A DNA stretch of 64,000 nt from Moritella sp. Urea-trap-13. GTDB lineage: Bacteria; Pseudomonadota; Gammaproteobacteria; Enterobacterales; Moritellaceae. The notes under the pieces were generated by a model, which saw nothing but the letters and a program-made list of their open reading frames with translations, ran no database searches and was not told the DNA's origin. A program made the translations under genes and the position numbers. Where the stretch lies: the NCBI RefSeq assembly GCF_002836355.1, contig NZ_PJCA01000028.1, forward strand, positions 62,001 to 126,000, written 5' to 3'. Below, one piece after another: positions 16,143-25,458 of this stretch. Position 1 is the first letter of the stretch, and every line of letters starts with the position of its first letter.

Positions 16143-16916
16143 ATGGACTCAACTAAACGCCGCTTGATGGGCCGTCTCGGTGCATTAACTGTAGGCGCCG
16201 CCATCATACCAGTTTCGGGAGCAAATCCGCTCACCACGACAATTATCCGTAATAACGAAGCGCCCGATCGTAAAGGTCACACAGGTAAACGTTATGCCAT
16301 GGTGGTTGATTTACGTAAATGCGTGGGCTGCCAAGCGTGTACCGTCGGTTGCAGTATTGAGAACCAAGCACCTATCGGTCAATTCCGTACCACAGTAAAA
16401 CAATATGAAGTCACTTTAGATGACGGCAGCAGTGAATTACAAAATGTAAAATCATTTACCCTACCACGCTTATGTAACCACTGTGAAAATCCACCTTGTG
16501 TGAAAGTATGTCCGGTACAAGCTACCTTCCAACGTGACGACGGTATTGTCATGGTCGATAACGAGCGCTGCGTGGCCTGTGCTTATTGCGTACAAGCTTG
16601 CCCTTACGATGCCCGTTTTATTAACGAAGAAACCCTTACCGCTGATAAATGTACCTTCTGTGCTCATCGTTTAGAAGAAGGCTTATTACCTGCCTGTGTG
16701 GAAACCTGTGTGGGTGGTGCGCGTATTATTGGTGATATTAAAGATCCCAACAGCCATATTAGCCATTTAATGCGTGAACACCAAGATGACATCAAGGTAT
16801 TAAAACCAGAAGAAAACACTCAGCCACATGTGTTCTACATCGGCATGGATGACGCATTCACCAATAAAATTGACGCTAAAGTTGCCATTTACGATCCAGC
16901 AGGAGATAAAGCATGA
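16143..16916 (+). CDS. ttrB: Tetrathionate reductase subunit B (iron-sulfur)
   Basis: Electron-transfer subunit carrying four [4Fe-4S] clusters between TtrC and TtrA on the periplasmic side. The 257-residue protein begins with a twin-arginine-type signal (TKRRLMGRLGALTVGAA). Cluster motifs in order: C60xxCxxCxxxC70 (CVGCQACTVGC), CNHCENPPCVKVC, CVACAYCVQAC and CTFCAHRLEEGLLPACVETC (within 20 residues). A TAAGGTG sequence precedes the start. Its stop overlaps the ttrC start by 4 bases (ATGA). Belongs to the DMSO-reductase-type ferredoxin subunits; the context fixes it as TtrB. Confidence 0.92.
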   Translation: MDSTKRRLMGRLGALTVGAAIIPVSGANPLTTTIIRNNEAPDRKGHTGKRYAMVVDLRKCVGCQACTVGCSIENQAPIGQFRTTVKQYEVTLDDGSSELQNVKSFTLPRLCNHCENPPCVKVCPVQATFQRDDGIVMVDNERCVACAYCVQACPYDARFINEETLTADKCTFCAHRLEEGLLPACVETCVGGARIIGDIKDPNSHISHLMREHQDDIKVLKPEENTQPHVFYIGMDDAFTNKIDAKVAIYDPAGDKA

Positions 16917-18019
16917 GCATCACCGAAATTTTAGTCCAACCCCAAGCCGTCGCTTGGCTCCCTTGGGCAGTACAATACTTTTTCTATATTGGTTCTGCGT
17001 ATGCGGCGGCGATATTATTTTTATTAAGTTATTTATTCCGTGCCCATACTAGTCACTATTTACGTGCTGCCCTAGTGCTTACCATGTCGATTGGCGCGGT
17101 AGTGGGGCCATTAGCGTTAACCGGTGACTTACATCAACCCGGACGTGCTTGGCATTTTTATACTAACTTAACGCCTTGGTCATGGATGTCACTTGGTTCG
17201 GTATTCTTACCGTTATTTTCAGCGTTATCGGTACTTACCGCTTGGTTGTATCTACGTGATGACATCATCGAACTTAAACACAGTGACAGCGCTATTGCCC
17301 AAAAAATTGCCCTGTTTAGTCTCGGTAATTGGCAGACCACCAGCACCCAAATGATCACCGTGACGGTATTAACCTGTTTATCCGGTTTAACTATCGCCCT
17401 GTACACTGGTGCCGAGATCTACATCGTACAAAGCCGTCCACTGTGGCATCAACCTGCAGCGCCATTATTGTGGTTTGTGACTGCGTTTATCGGTGCCATT
17501 GGCTTTGCGTTATTACTGTTAGCGCTATTCCCTATTCCTGCAAAAGCCAATGCCTTTACCCAAAGCGACCAAGGTCTGATTAAACGCGCATTATTACTCA
17601 GCGCGATATTAGCCGCTATTTTATTGCCAATCTGGGCATCAAATAATCCGTCGTTCTCACTCTACGACAGCCAAGAATGGCTAGTGCGTTTGGGGAGTTT
17701 AAGTGTGAGCTTTATCGCCTGTATTGGTATTGCCTTATTCGCCTCTAAGATTGCCTTGTATAACCGCCCACAATTATTAGTGATGAGTGCGATCAGCTTA
17801 CTCTGCTGTTGGTACTTACGCTGGGTCACCATCATGGATGTACAAACCATTCCAAAATTTGACCAAGGTCCTTATCCGTATGAATTACCTATGGGCTCTG
17901 CTGGACTACTCGGCATCCTCGGCATGGCGGGATTATGGCTAGCGTTGGCACTTGCCGCGTCAGAAGTCATTGCGATTCGAACCAATAAATCTATCAACAA
18001 ACCACAACTCGCACAGTAA
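16913..18019 (+). CDS. ttrC: Tetrathionate reductase subunit C (NrfD family membrane anchor)
   Basis: Quinol-oxidising integral membrane subunit of 368 residues with about nine hydrophobic segments, as in the NrfD/PsrC family. Visible segments include WAVQYFFYIGSAYAAAILFL near the N-terminus and LLGILGMAGLWLALALAAS near the C-terminus. HQPGRAWHFYTNLTPWSWMS around residues 74-93 matches the conserved loop after TM3 in NrfD proteins, thought to lie near the quinol site. It overlaps ttrB by 4 bases and ends 10 bases before ttrA. The B-C-A order is that of Salmonella. Confidence 0.9.
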   Translation: MSITEILVQPQAVAWLPWAVQYFFYIGSAYAAAILFLLSYLFRAHTSHYLRAALVLTMSIGAVVGPLALTGDLHQPGRAWHFYTNLTPWSWMSLGSVFLPLFSALSVLTAWLYLRDDIIELKHSDSAIAQKIALFSLGNWQTTSTQMITVTVLTCLSGLTIALYTGAEIYIVQSRPLWHQPAAPLLWFVTAFIGAIGFALLLLALFPIPAKANAFTQSDQGLIKRALLLSAILAAILLPIWASNNPSFSLYDSQEWLVRLGSLSVSFIACIGIALFASKIALYNRPQLLVMSAISLLCCWYLRWVTIMDVQTIPKFDQGPYPYELPMGSAGLLGILGMAGLWLALALAASEVIAIRTNKSINKPQLAQ

Positions 18020-18029
18020 GGGACTCATT

Positions 18030-21000
18030 ATGGATAACAAACGTCGTCAATTTCTAAAATCAGGTCTTGCTGTGGGTGGTGCTGGCGCTTTCGCAGCGGG
18101 TTACGCAACCACCACATCGCATGCGGTACATGGTCTTATCGAAGGCACTGCCGGGGAAAAAACCAAACACCCACATTATGGTAATTCGTTAACACCAGAA
18201 TATAAAGTGACTGAAAACGGTAAGCTGATCAATAACCCGACGCAACGTGTAGCGCCATCAATGTGTTTTGGTTGTTGGACACTGTGTGGTTTACGGGTAC
18301 GAGTGGATAACGCCAGCGACGAGATCTTACGTATCTCAGGCAATCCATATCACCCATTATCAAATGAACATCAGATCCCGTTTAATACGTCGGTGAAAGA
18401 TGCTTATATAGGTATGGCTGGTGAAGCTGGATTAGACGGCAGATCAACTGCCTGCGCACGTGGTAACGGCATGATGGAAATTCGTAAAAGTCCGTATCGG
18501 ATCACCCAGCCGTTAAAGCGTGTGGGTAACCGTGGCGAAGGTAAATGGCTACCAATTAGCTACGAACAGTTATTAACAGAAGTGGTTGAAGGCGGTGATC
18601 TATTTGGTGAAGGCCATGTTGACGGTCTACGCACGATCCGTGACTTAAAAACCCCCATTGATCCACTCAATCCAGAATATGGCCCGAAAGCTAATCAGTT
18701 ATTAATGACTAACGCCGGTAATGAAGGTCGTGACGATCTATTTAAACGTTTTGCCTTTAACAGCTATGGCACACGTAATTTTGGTCACCATGGATCGTAT
18801 TGTGGTTATGGTTTCCGTGCAGGCTCTGGCGCGCTGATGAATGATCTAAATAAATTCGCCCACGTGAAGCCGGATCTCGAAAATTGTGAGTTTGCTTTAT
18901 ATATCGGTATGTCTCCGGCTCAAGCTGGTAATCCATTTAAACGCCAAGCTCGTCAATTAGCCACGGCACGCACTAAAGGTAACTTTAGCTACACAGTGGT
19001 ATCTCCAGCGCTACCAGCATCATCTAGCTTAGCGGCGGGTAACAATAATAACTGGCTACCAATCACACCCGGTACCGATTCAGCATTAGTATTGGGCATG
19101 ATCCAGTGGATACTGGCTAACGATAAGTTTAATAAACCGTTCTTGTCACAACCCGGACCAAATGCGATGAAAACTGCGGGTACGGCGCACTGGTGTAATG
19201 CTACCCATCTGGTGATCAGTGATAACACTCATCCACGTTATGGGGCCTTTTTACGGGCGTCAGAAATGGATCTTCCGTTTACCGGTAAGCCACTATCAGA
19301 AACAGATCCGTATGTCGTCGTCGATGCCAACAGCGGTGATCTTTCGCTTCACACTCAAGATCAACCTGCACGCATCTTTGTTGATCAAATAGTCGAAACC
19401 AAGCAAGGATCCGTACAAGTTAAATCATCATTGCAGCATTTAAAAGAATCCGCATTTAAACATGATCTGGCTTTCTACAGTGCCCAATGTGATATCCCAG
19501 TAGCGACGATCACGGCACTGGCAAAACGCTTTACCAGTCACGGCACTAAAGCCGTAGTAGATAGCCATGGCGGTAACATGCACAGTAATGGTTTCTACAA
19601 TGCCTATACCATCCTGATGCTCAACGCGCTGATTGGTAACATCAACCTTAAAGGTGGGGTGATGGCTAAATCAGGCGGTTATCCAACCTCAGGTAATGGC
19701 CCGCGTTATGACTTCACTAAATTCAAAAATAAAGTAAAACCCAAGGGGATCTTCTTATCGCGCAGTAAATTCCCGTACCAAAAAACCAGTGAGTATAAAC
19801 GTCGCGTTGCTGCTGGAGAATCACCGTACCCAACACGATCACCTTGGTACCCGATCTCAGCGCCGTTATTAACCGAACATTTATCGGCTGCAGTGGATGG
19901 TTATCCGTATCGTGCTAAAGCTTGGATCAACCACATGGCGAACCCTATGTATGGCGTTCCCGGTTTAGCTAACTTACTGGGCGAGAAATTAAAAGATCCA
20001 CGACAATTACCACTGATTGTTTCTGTTGATGCCTTCATTAATGAAACAACAGCGTTGTCCGATTACATAGTCCCAGATACCGTCACTTACGAAAGTTGGG
20101 GCATGACGACACCTTGGCATGGCGTTCCCACTAAAACAGTCACCGCACGTTGGCCGATTGTGAACGCATTAACAGAAAAAACTGCCGACGGTCGTTCAAT
20201 CAATCTAGAAAATTTCTTAATTGATATCGCCAAAAAAATGCAGTTAGGTGGCTTTGGTGATAATGCCATTAGCGATAGCCAAGGTAACTGGCACGGTATT
20301 CATAATGCTGAAGATTTCTATCTACGCGCTGCCGCTAACTTAGCCTATGTAGCTAATGGCGTTCCTGCTGCAAGTAGTGAAGATATGGTGTTATCTGGAT
20401 TGGCACGGTTATTACCTGATATGCAGCGGGTACTGACACCGGAAGAACTCGGTAAAGTGGCGTTTATCTTTGCCCGTGGCGGTCGCTTTGAAGATGCAAC
20501 CCAAGCCTACAAAGGCGACGAAATGAAATATAAATGGCAAAAACCATTAGCAATTTGGAATGAAAAAGTCGGCACATCACGTAATACCATGACGGGTGAA
20601 TATTATTCGGGCTGTCCTACATGGTATCCACAAAAATTAGCCGATGGCACACCGTTAACAGAAAAGTATCCAGCGACGGAATGGCCATTTACCTTAACCA
20701 ACTTTAAATCGAATATTCACAGTGCGGTATCAAATCTGTCACCGCGGCTAAATTCGATTAAAGGTGTTAACCCAGTTTATATCCATCCGACTGATGCGGC
20801 GAAAATAGGCTTAACAACCGGTGCGATGTTTACCATTACCACACCAACAAGCGCGACCCAAGCAATGGCGTTAATCGTTGATGGAGTCAAACAGGGAACG
20901 TTAGGGTTTGAACATGGTTTTGGTCATACCGAACTCGGTGAGCGCGCCCATTGGATCGGCGATAAACAACAGCCAGTAAAAATGAAATCTCATGATGGGG

Positions 21001-21119
21001 TGAATATCAATGATATCGGTCTAATCGACCCAACTCGAGAAGGTAAAGGCGTATTACTCGATTGGGTGGTTGGTGCCGCAGCAAGACAAGCATTACCGGC
21101 TAAGATTAGCCTAGGTTAA
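18030..21119 (+). CDS. ttrA: Tetrathionate reductase catalytic subunit A (molybdenum bis-MGD)
   Basis: Catalytic subunit reducing tetrathionate to thiosulfate in the periplasm. I use the ATG at 18030, which follows AAGGGACTC and starts a clear TAT signal (NKRRQFLKSGLAVGGAGAF); an upstream in-frame codon at 17952 lies inside ttrC. The protein is 1029 residues. The N-terminal [4Fe-4S] site is Cys79-x2-Cys82-x3-Cys86 with Cys142 (CFGCWTLC ... STACARGNG). Cys258 in GHHGSYCGYGFR is the likely Mo ligand. The C-terminal molydopterin-binding domain holds NPVYIHPTDAAKIGL and GFGHTELGERAHWIG. Subfamily assignment follows from length and the ttr context. Confidence 0.92.
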   Translation: MDNKRRQFLKSGLAVGGAGAFAAGYATTTSHAVHGLIEGTAGEKTKHPHYGNSLTPEYKVTENGKLINNPTQRVAPSMCFGCWTLCGLRVRVDNASDEILRISGNPYHPLSNEHQIPFNTSVKDAYIGMAGEAGLDGRSTACARGNGMMEIRKSPYRITQPLKRVGNRGEGKWLPISYEQLLTEVVEGGDLFGEGHVDGLRTIRDLKTPIDPLNPEYGPKANQLLMTNAGNEGRDDLFKRFAFNSYGTRNFGHHGSYCGYGFRAGSGALMNDLNKFAHVKPDLENCEFALYIGMSPAQAGNPFKRQARQLATARTKGNFSYTVVSPALPASSSLAAGNNNNWLPITPGTDSALVLGMIQWILANDKFNKPFLSQPGPNAMKTAGTAHWCNATHLVISDNTHPRYGAFLRASEMDLPFTGKPLSETDPYVVVDANSGDLSLHTQDQPARIFVDQIVETKQGSVQVKSSLQHLKESAFKHDLAFYSAQCDIPVATITALAKRFTSHGTKAVVDSHGGNMHSNGFYNAYTILMLNALIGNINLKGGVMAKSGGYPTSGNGPRYDFTKFKNKVKPKGIFLSRSKFPYQKTSEYKRRVAAGESPYPTRSPWYPISAPLLTEHLSAAVDGYPYRAKAWINHMANPMYGVPGLANLLGEKLKDPRQLPLIVSVDAFINETTALSDYIVPDTVTYESWGMTTPWHGVPTKTVTARWPIVNALTEKTADGRSINLENFLIDIAKKMQLGGFGDNAISDSQGNWHGIHNAEDFYLRAAANLAYVANGVPAASSEDMVLSGLARLLPDMQRVLTPEELGKVAFIFARGGRFEDATQAYKGDEMKYKWQKPLAIWNEKVGTSRNTMTGEYYSGCPTWYPQKLADGTPLTEKYPATEWPFTLTNFKSNIHSAVSNLSPRLNSIKGVNPVYIHPTDAAKIGLTTGAMFTITTPTSATQAMALIVDGVKQGTLGFEHGFGHTELGERAHWIGDKQQPVKMKSHDGVNINDIGLIDPTREGKGVLLDWVVGAAARQALPAKISLG

Positions 21120-21182
21120 GCAGAGCTAGAAGATTAAGGCTAATACCGCTTAACATTAACCATTAACTACTAATACAACAAC

Positions 21183-21223
21183 GCCAAGTTTACCTAAGAA
21201 AACACTGTTAGCGTAAACTTGGC
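21183..21223 (+). terminator. Long stem-loop after ttrA
   Basis: Perfect 11-bp arms GCCAAGTTTAC (21183-21193) and GTAAACTTGGC (21213-21223); CTAA and TTAG inside extend the pairing. There is no T tract, so it may protect the 3' end of the ttr mRNA or terminate weakly. Confidence 0.55.
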
Positions 21224-21298
21224 AATATCCACTACTCCGTACTCATTGAGCGACCATCAGCTGAAATAGCCTAGCAATCACATCACCCCTACAATAAA

Positions 21299-21312
21299 TG
21301 TGGATAACCACA
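21299..21312. promoter_or_regulatory. Palindrome TGTGG-N4-CCACA, candidate TtrR site (tsdB copy)
   Basis: TGTGG-ATAA-CCACA with flanks matching the ttrB copy over 17 of 18 bases (ATGTGGAWAACCACAATA). It is centred about 105 bases before the tsdB start. Both copies have the same orientation relative to the downstream gene. The C-rich run just before it (CACCCCTAC versus CCCTCCCTG) is also similar. Confidence 0.55.
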
Positions 21313-21409
21313 ATAGTCATCCTCGGCTCAAACAGTCAAACTAATCACTATAATGTCATAGATACCCATCTACGACTCGAGCATACCAACATCACCTCGG
21401 AGACATACC

Positions 21410-22027
21410 ATGCCCATAAATAATATATTCCGCAGCATCATTGGACTTAGCGCTTTGCTGTTAGTGCAAGCGCCCGCATTTTCAGCAACACCACCCGCGG
21501 CGATGGTATGTGAAAGTTGTCATGGCACTGCAGGTTTAGGCACGCCTAATCTAGCGCCGATGTTGGCAGGTATGGATAAAGATTATTTAGTCGAACAAAT
21601 TAATCACTTTAAAAATGGTAATCGTAAGAATCCATCCATGACATCGATGGTCATGACCTTACCAACGCCAGAGTCCGTACAGCAAGTTGCTGCATTTTTT
21701 TCCTCTTTACCAGCACCGACCATCACTGATATTGAAAAACGTGGTGATAATGTCATCATTACCGACCCCGCTAGAAAACTTGTTTACCAAGGTGATTGGA
21801 CACGCAATATCCCAGCCTGTGCTACATGTCATGGTCCGAGCGGTTTAGGCGTCGCGCATTTCCCGCGTCTAGCCAGCCAGCATGCCGATTATATCAGTAA
21901 CCAATTAACAGCATGGCAAAGCAAACAGCGCACTGGCGATCACAACTACGTGATGGCAACCATAGCGCAGCAATTAACAGCCTCTGAAATCCAACATCTT
22001 GCGCAATACTTTGCGGCGATAAAATAA
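21410..22027 (+). CDS. tsdB: Diheme cytochrome c4-type electron carrier TsdB
   Basis: Periplasmic diheme cytochrome, 205 residues, likely redox partner of the adjacent TsdA. A Sec signal (IIGLSALLLVQAPAFSA) is followed by two CxxCH sites, CESCH (about 38-42) and CATCH (about 141-145). Each sits in a c4-like half with matching FPRLASQHADYISNQL and LAPMLAGMDKDYLVEQI segments, and late Met residues serve as axial-ligand candidates. A CGGAGA sequence precedes the start. It is 9 bases upstream of tsdA. Known TsdB proteins are c4-family and lie next to or fused with TsdA; the name rests on that context. Confidence 0.8.
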   Translation: MPINNIFRSIIGLSALLLVQAPAFSATPPAAMVCESCHGTAGLGTPNLAPMLAGMDKDYLVEQINHFKNGNRKNPSMTSMVMTLPTPESVQQVAAFFSSLPAPTITDIEKRGDNVIITDPARKLVYQGDWTRNIPACATCHGPSGLGVAHFPRLASQHADYISNQLTAWQSKQRTGDHNYVMATIAQQLTASEIQHLAQYFAAIK

Positions 22028-22036
22028 GGTCATCCA

Positions 22037-23089
22037 ATGAAAACATTATCTCTTATCATCAGCGCAGGTTTATTGTTCACGACGTTTGCCAACGCAGAAG
22101 CTAATTTACCCGACCGCCAAACCGAACTACCAGCGCATGCCAAAGTGGCAAGCAGTGAATACCTAGTCCCGCGAGATTTAGCCACTATCCCAAATACTGA
22201 GTTTGGTAACAAAGTAAAACAAGGTTATTCACTATTCGTTAATTCGCAAACCATGCGTGGTCAATACGTGGGTAATGAACAAAATTGTGCCAACTGCCAC
22301 ATGCAAGCGGGTATGAAAGCCAATTCTGCACCGCTATGGGGCGCATTCATGGCTTACCCTGCCTATCGTAAAAAGAACGATAAGGTAAATACCTACGCTG
22401 AACGTATTCAAGGTTGTTTTAAATATTCAATGAACGGCGTCGCGCCTACGCTTGATTCACCAGAGCTGGTCGCCTTAACCGCTTATTCATATTGGTTAGC
22501 GATGGGTGGCTTGTTAGATAAATACGATATGCAAAGTACGCCTATTCCAGAAATGAGTGACGCTGTCGTACAACTTGGCGGTAAAGCAGATTCATTTGTA
22601 TTACCAGAAAAAATTGCGGCAGCGCTACCAATTGAACAGCGTAACAAGCTAGCTGGTCGTGGTTATCCTAAATTAGCCAAGTCAGCAGAAACGCCATCTC
22701 TGGAGCGCGGTGCAATTGTCTATAAGCAAACCTGTTCAACTTGCCATGGTGATAATGGCCAAGGTTTGAAACAAGATGGGGTGCAATCATTCCCACCACT
22801 CTGGGGTGAAGGCTCCTTTAACTGGGGCGCGGGGATGCACCGCGTGAATACCGCAGCCTTCTTTATTTATGAAAACATGCCATTGGGTAAAAGCATCCAG
22901 CTAAGCGAACAGCAAGCATGGGATGTCGCCGCGTTTATGAATAGCCATGAGCGCCCACAAGATCCGCGTTTTACGGGTGACTTGAAAGCCAATAAAGAGC
23001 AGTACCATAACCACCAAGGTTATTACGGTAAAACTGTTAACGGTAAAGTCGTTGGCGAAAATGCCTTTCCTGCTAAAGCGATGGATTAA
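22037..23089 (+). CDS. tsdA: Thiosulfate dehydrogenase / tetrathionate reductase TsdA
   Basis: Periplasmic diheme cytochrome interconverting thiosulfate and tetrathionate. The 350-residue protein has a Sec signal (cleavage near ANA-EA). Heme sites are CANCH (84-88) and CSTCH (233-237). After the first heme comes MQAGMKANSAPLWGAFMAYP, then Cys127 in ERIQGCFKYSMNG, which corresponds to the unusual distal Cys ligand that defines TsdA. Met281 (ENMPLG) is a candidate ligand for the second heme. In Allochromatium TsdA favours thiosulfate oxidation; in Campylobacter jejuni it is bifunctional. Direction here cannot be told from sequence. Confidence 0.85.
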   Translation: MKTLSLIISAGLLFTTFANAEANLPDRQTELPAHAKVASSEYLVPRDLATIPNTEFGNKVKQGYSLFVNSQTMRGQYVGNEQNCANCHMQAGMKANSAPLWGAFMAYPAYRKKNDKVNTYAERIQGCFKYSMNGVAPTLDSPELVALTAYSYWLAMGGLLDKYDMQSTPIPEMSDAVVQLGGKADSFVLPEKIAAALPIEQRNKLAGRGYPKLAKSAETPSLERGAIVYKQTCSTCHGDNGQGLKQDGVQSFPPLWGEGSFNWGAGMHRVNTAAFFIYENMPLGKSIQLSEQQAWDVAAFMNSHERPQDPRFTGDLKANKEQYHNHQGYYGKTVNGKVVGENAFPAKAMD

Positions 23090-23105
23090 TTCCATCATCA
23101 ATAAA

Positions 23106-23131
23106 GAGCCTCAACCCAGGGGTTAAGGCTC
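23106..23131. terminator. Stem-loop between convergent tsdA and ethanolamine permease genes
   Basis: Arms GAGCCTCAACC (23106-23116) and GGTTAAGGCTC (23121-23131) pair over 11 bases with one mismatch and a 4-base loop. Short T-rich runs flank it in both directions, so it probably terminates both transcripts. Confidence 0.65.
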
Positions 23132-23158
23132 ATTATTTCAATACTAAAAAATTGACGA

Positions 23159-24583
23159 TTAAACGGTGTTAGCTAATTCTCCACGCTCATCCGGTTGCAG
23201 TTCCAACTCTGCTTGCGACAGCAATGCGAACTCTTCTTCCGCGCTGTCAGCTATCAGGTTGTGCTTACTGACAAAGAAATAATACAGGCCACCAATCACA
23301 AATAATCCGAATGTAAGATTAAATGCGCGTGGGTCAAATGCATATACCCCAGTCAAGGCAACTAAAGACAGTAACAACGAAATTGATGATGTCACAACAC
23401 CACCCGGCGTTTTGTAAGGACGAATTAAGTCAGGCTGTTTAATACGTAATAATATATGACTGAGTGACATCAGGGCATAAGATACCGTCGCACCGACTAC
23501 CGCCATGGCTAAAATCAAATCTCCCTCGCCACTTAATGACACTAAAAACCCAAATACACCCGGAACAATCAATGCTCTTGAAGGTACTTTACGTTTGCTC
23601 GTTAACGACAATGAGCTAGGTAGATAACCCGCACGTGACAACGCAAATACCAACCGACTATAACCATAAATAATAGAGAAAAACGACGCTACTAGTCCAG
23701 CAAGACCCAAGACATTGACCCAAGTTGCTAACGTTTCATTACCACTGATTTTTAATGCATCCACTAACGGCACAGCACTCTTACCAATCACGTCAGCACC
23801 AACGGCTCCAGCTAACAGTACCACTACTAACAATGCAGTAAAGAGTAGGAATATCATCGCAGCGATAATACCTTTCGGCACATCTTTTGCGGGATCTTTT
23901 GCTTCCTCGGCAGCAAGCGGAACCCCTTCAACAGCCAAGAATAACCACATTGCAAAAGGTAATGCCGCCCATACGCCATACCAACCCATAGGCATAAATT
24001 CAGATGCACCAACAGCATCAGTGACCGCAATATCGTATAAATTATTGACATCAAATTCACCAATTAAGGCTACAGCGGTAGCAATAATAGCGAATACAGC
24101 CAGACCACTGATCACCATCATCACTTTTAATGCTTCACCGACACCCGCTAAGTGAATACCAATAAAGACCAAATAAAATAATGCATATACGAAAGGGCCA
24201 TCGACACCAAGCAATGCATTAACCGCAGAGCCGATAAAGATAACGATTGCAGCAGGTGCCAGCGCATATTCGATCAATATTGCGAGCCCAGTAAGATAGC
24301 CACCAGCCGGCCCCATGGCCTGACGAGCAAAACTATAACCACCGCCTGCTGCGGGGATCGCAGCAGACATTTCCGCCAGTGATAACACCAAGGTATAATA
24401 CATCAACCCCATTAATACCGAGGCAATGGCAAAGCCACCCCATCCTGCTTGAGCAAAACCAAAGTTCCAGCCAGCAAAATCACCCGATATCACGTATGAC
24501 ACACCCAAACCAGCCAATAAGAGCCAACCTGCAGTTCCCTTTTTCAATTGTCTCTTCGCGAGATATTCCTTATGATCAGACAT
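23159..24583 (-). CDS. eat: Ethanolamine permease, APC family
   Basis: Inner-membrane transporter of 474 residues with about twelve hydrophobic segments. Family features of amino-acid/polyamine/organocation permeases are seen: GVSYVISGDFAGWNFGFAQ in TM1, AIPAAGGGYSFARQAMGPAGGYLTG (two halves) in TM2-3, and a hydrophilic C-terminal tail. The GDFAGW sequence and the downstream position in an eutB-eutC operon support ethanolamine as substrate. AAGGAT lies upstream of the start, which is 14 bases from the eutC stop. It could supply ethanolamine without the bacterial microcompartment, whose genes are absent here. Confidence 0.85.
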   Translation of the reverse strand: MSDHKEYLAKRQLKKGTAGWLLLAGLGVSYVISGDFAGWNFGFAQAGWGGFAIASVLMGLMYYTLVLSLAEMSAAIPAAGGGYSFARQAMGPAGGYLTGLAILIEYALAPAAIVIFIGSAVNALLGVDGPFVYALFYLVFIGIHLAGVGEALKVMMVISGLAVFAIIATAVALIGEFDVNNLYDIAVTDAVGASEFMPMGWYGVWAALPFAMWLFLAVEGVPLAAEEAKDPAKDVPKGIIAAMIFLLFTALLVVVLLAGAVGADVIGKSAVPLVDALKISGNETLATWVNVLGLAGLVASFFSIIYGYSRLVFALSRAGYLPSSLSLTSKRKVPSRALIVPGVFGFLVSLSGEGDLILAMAVVGATVSYALMSLSHILLRIKQPDLIRPYKTPGGVVTSSISLLLSLVALTGVYAFDPRAFNLTFGLFVIGGLYYFFVSKHNLIADSAEEEFALLSQAELELQPDERGELANTV

Positions 24584-24597
24584 GCTATATCCTTATT

Positions 24598-25458
24598 TTA
24601 GTTTGTTTTCGAAAGTAAAAAATTTTGTGTATCCTGCAGCGTTTCAACCACCTTTGTATCAGAGCGATCTTTTAGGCTCACCCCAGACAGTGATAATCGA
24701 CGTGCTTCTGTTAACAGGTAAAAAGCCCGTAAACTAGCTTCGTTATAGCTCAACCCCTCGGGACGTACGTTAGAAATACAATTACGACTCGAATCATCAA
24801 GCCCACGTTTAGGTGCCCAGGTAAGGTACATGCCTAAGCTATCAGGTGAACTCAGTCCAGGGCGCTCACCAATCAACACCAAAACAGCCTTAGCATGGAG
24901 TAATTCACCAATATCATCACCGATCGCGACACGACCTTGTTCGACAACAATGATAGGAGCGACAGTCCATGAATTAGTTTTATCCGCCGCTAAGTGCAAT
25001 GCTATTAAGGAAATAACAGCAACAGCATGATCTTGCACAGCCCGGGAAGACAACCCATCTGCAACCACAATTACTAGGTCATATTCTGTCTGTGTCATTT
25101 GTTGATAATCAGTTAGTTTTTGACATGAGATATCATTAAGCTGACGTCCGAGATCAGGCCGCTGCAAATACATAATGCGATCAGCAACGGCACTGTGTAA
25201 CACCAAGGGCTCGGCTAACATGACTGGTGTCTGCATTAACGTTAAGTCATTACATAACAAATGAATATCGAGTGGTGTATGCACTGCATCTTTAGCCTGT
25301 GCATGGGCCAATTGAAATTTAAATAACTCATCACTCGGGATACTATTACCCACTCGCCCTAAACCAATCCGAGCATTGGTGAAACGTCTTAATTTACGCC
25401 ACGGGTTTGTCACAACGGAATCGGATTGCGGCGCAATTAACTCATGCAGATCAGACAT
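24598..25458 (-). CDS. eutC: Ethanolamine ammonia-lyase small subunit
   Basis: Small subunit of the adenosylcobalamin-dependent enzyme converting ethanolamine to acetaldehyde and ammonia. The 286-residue protein has an N-terminal helix region, then WRKLRRFTNARIGLGRVGNS and FQLAHAQAKDAVHTPLD, both family signatures. The cobalamin-contacting domain contains IVVADGLSSRAVQDHA, LIGERPGLSSPDSLGMYLTW and the NCISNVRPEGLSY segment. Its first codons overlap the end of eutB by 8 bases, indicating translational coupling. Confidence 0.93.
   Translation of the reverse strand: MSDLHELIAPQSDSVVTNPWRKLRRFTNARIGLGRVGNSIPSDELFKFQLAHAQAKDAVHTPLDIHLLCNDLTLMQTPVMLAEPLVLHSAVADRIMYLQRPDLGRQLNDISCQKLTDYQQMTQTEYDLVIVVADGLSSRAVQDHAVAVISLIALHLAADKTNSWTVAPIIVVEQGRVAIGDDIGELLHAKAVLVLIGERPGLSSPDSLGMYLTWAPKRGLDDSSRNCISNVRPEGLSYNEASLRAFYLLTEARRLSLSGVSLKDRSDTKVVETLQDTQNFLLSKTN

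Noticed and set aside
21240-21262. FNR-like TTGAG...ATCAG near tsdB
   Set aside because: Half-site spacing is off by one base and only one half-site is good.
23715-24155. 146-codon frame antisense to the ethanolamine permease gene
   Set aside because: Low-complexity Thr/Ala/Ile composition mirrored from the membrane protein; no ribosome site.
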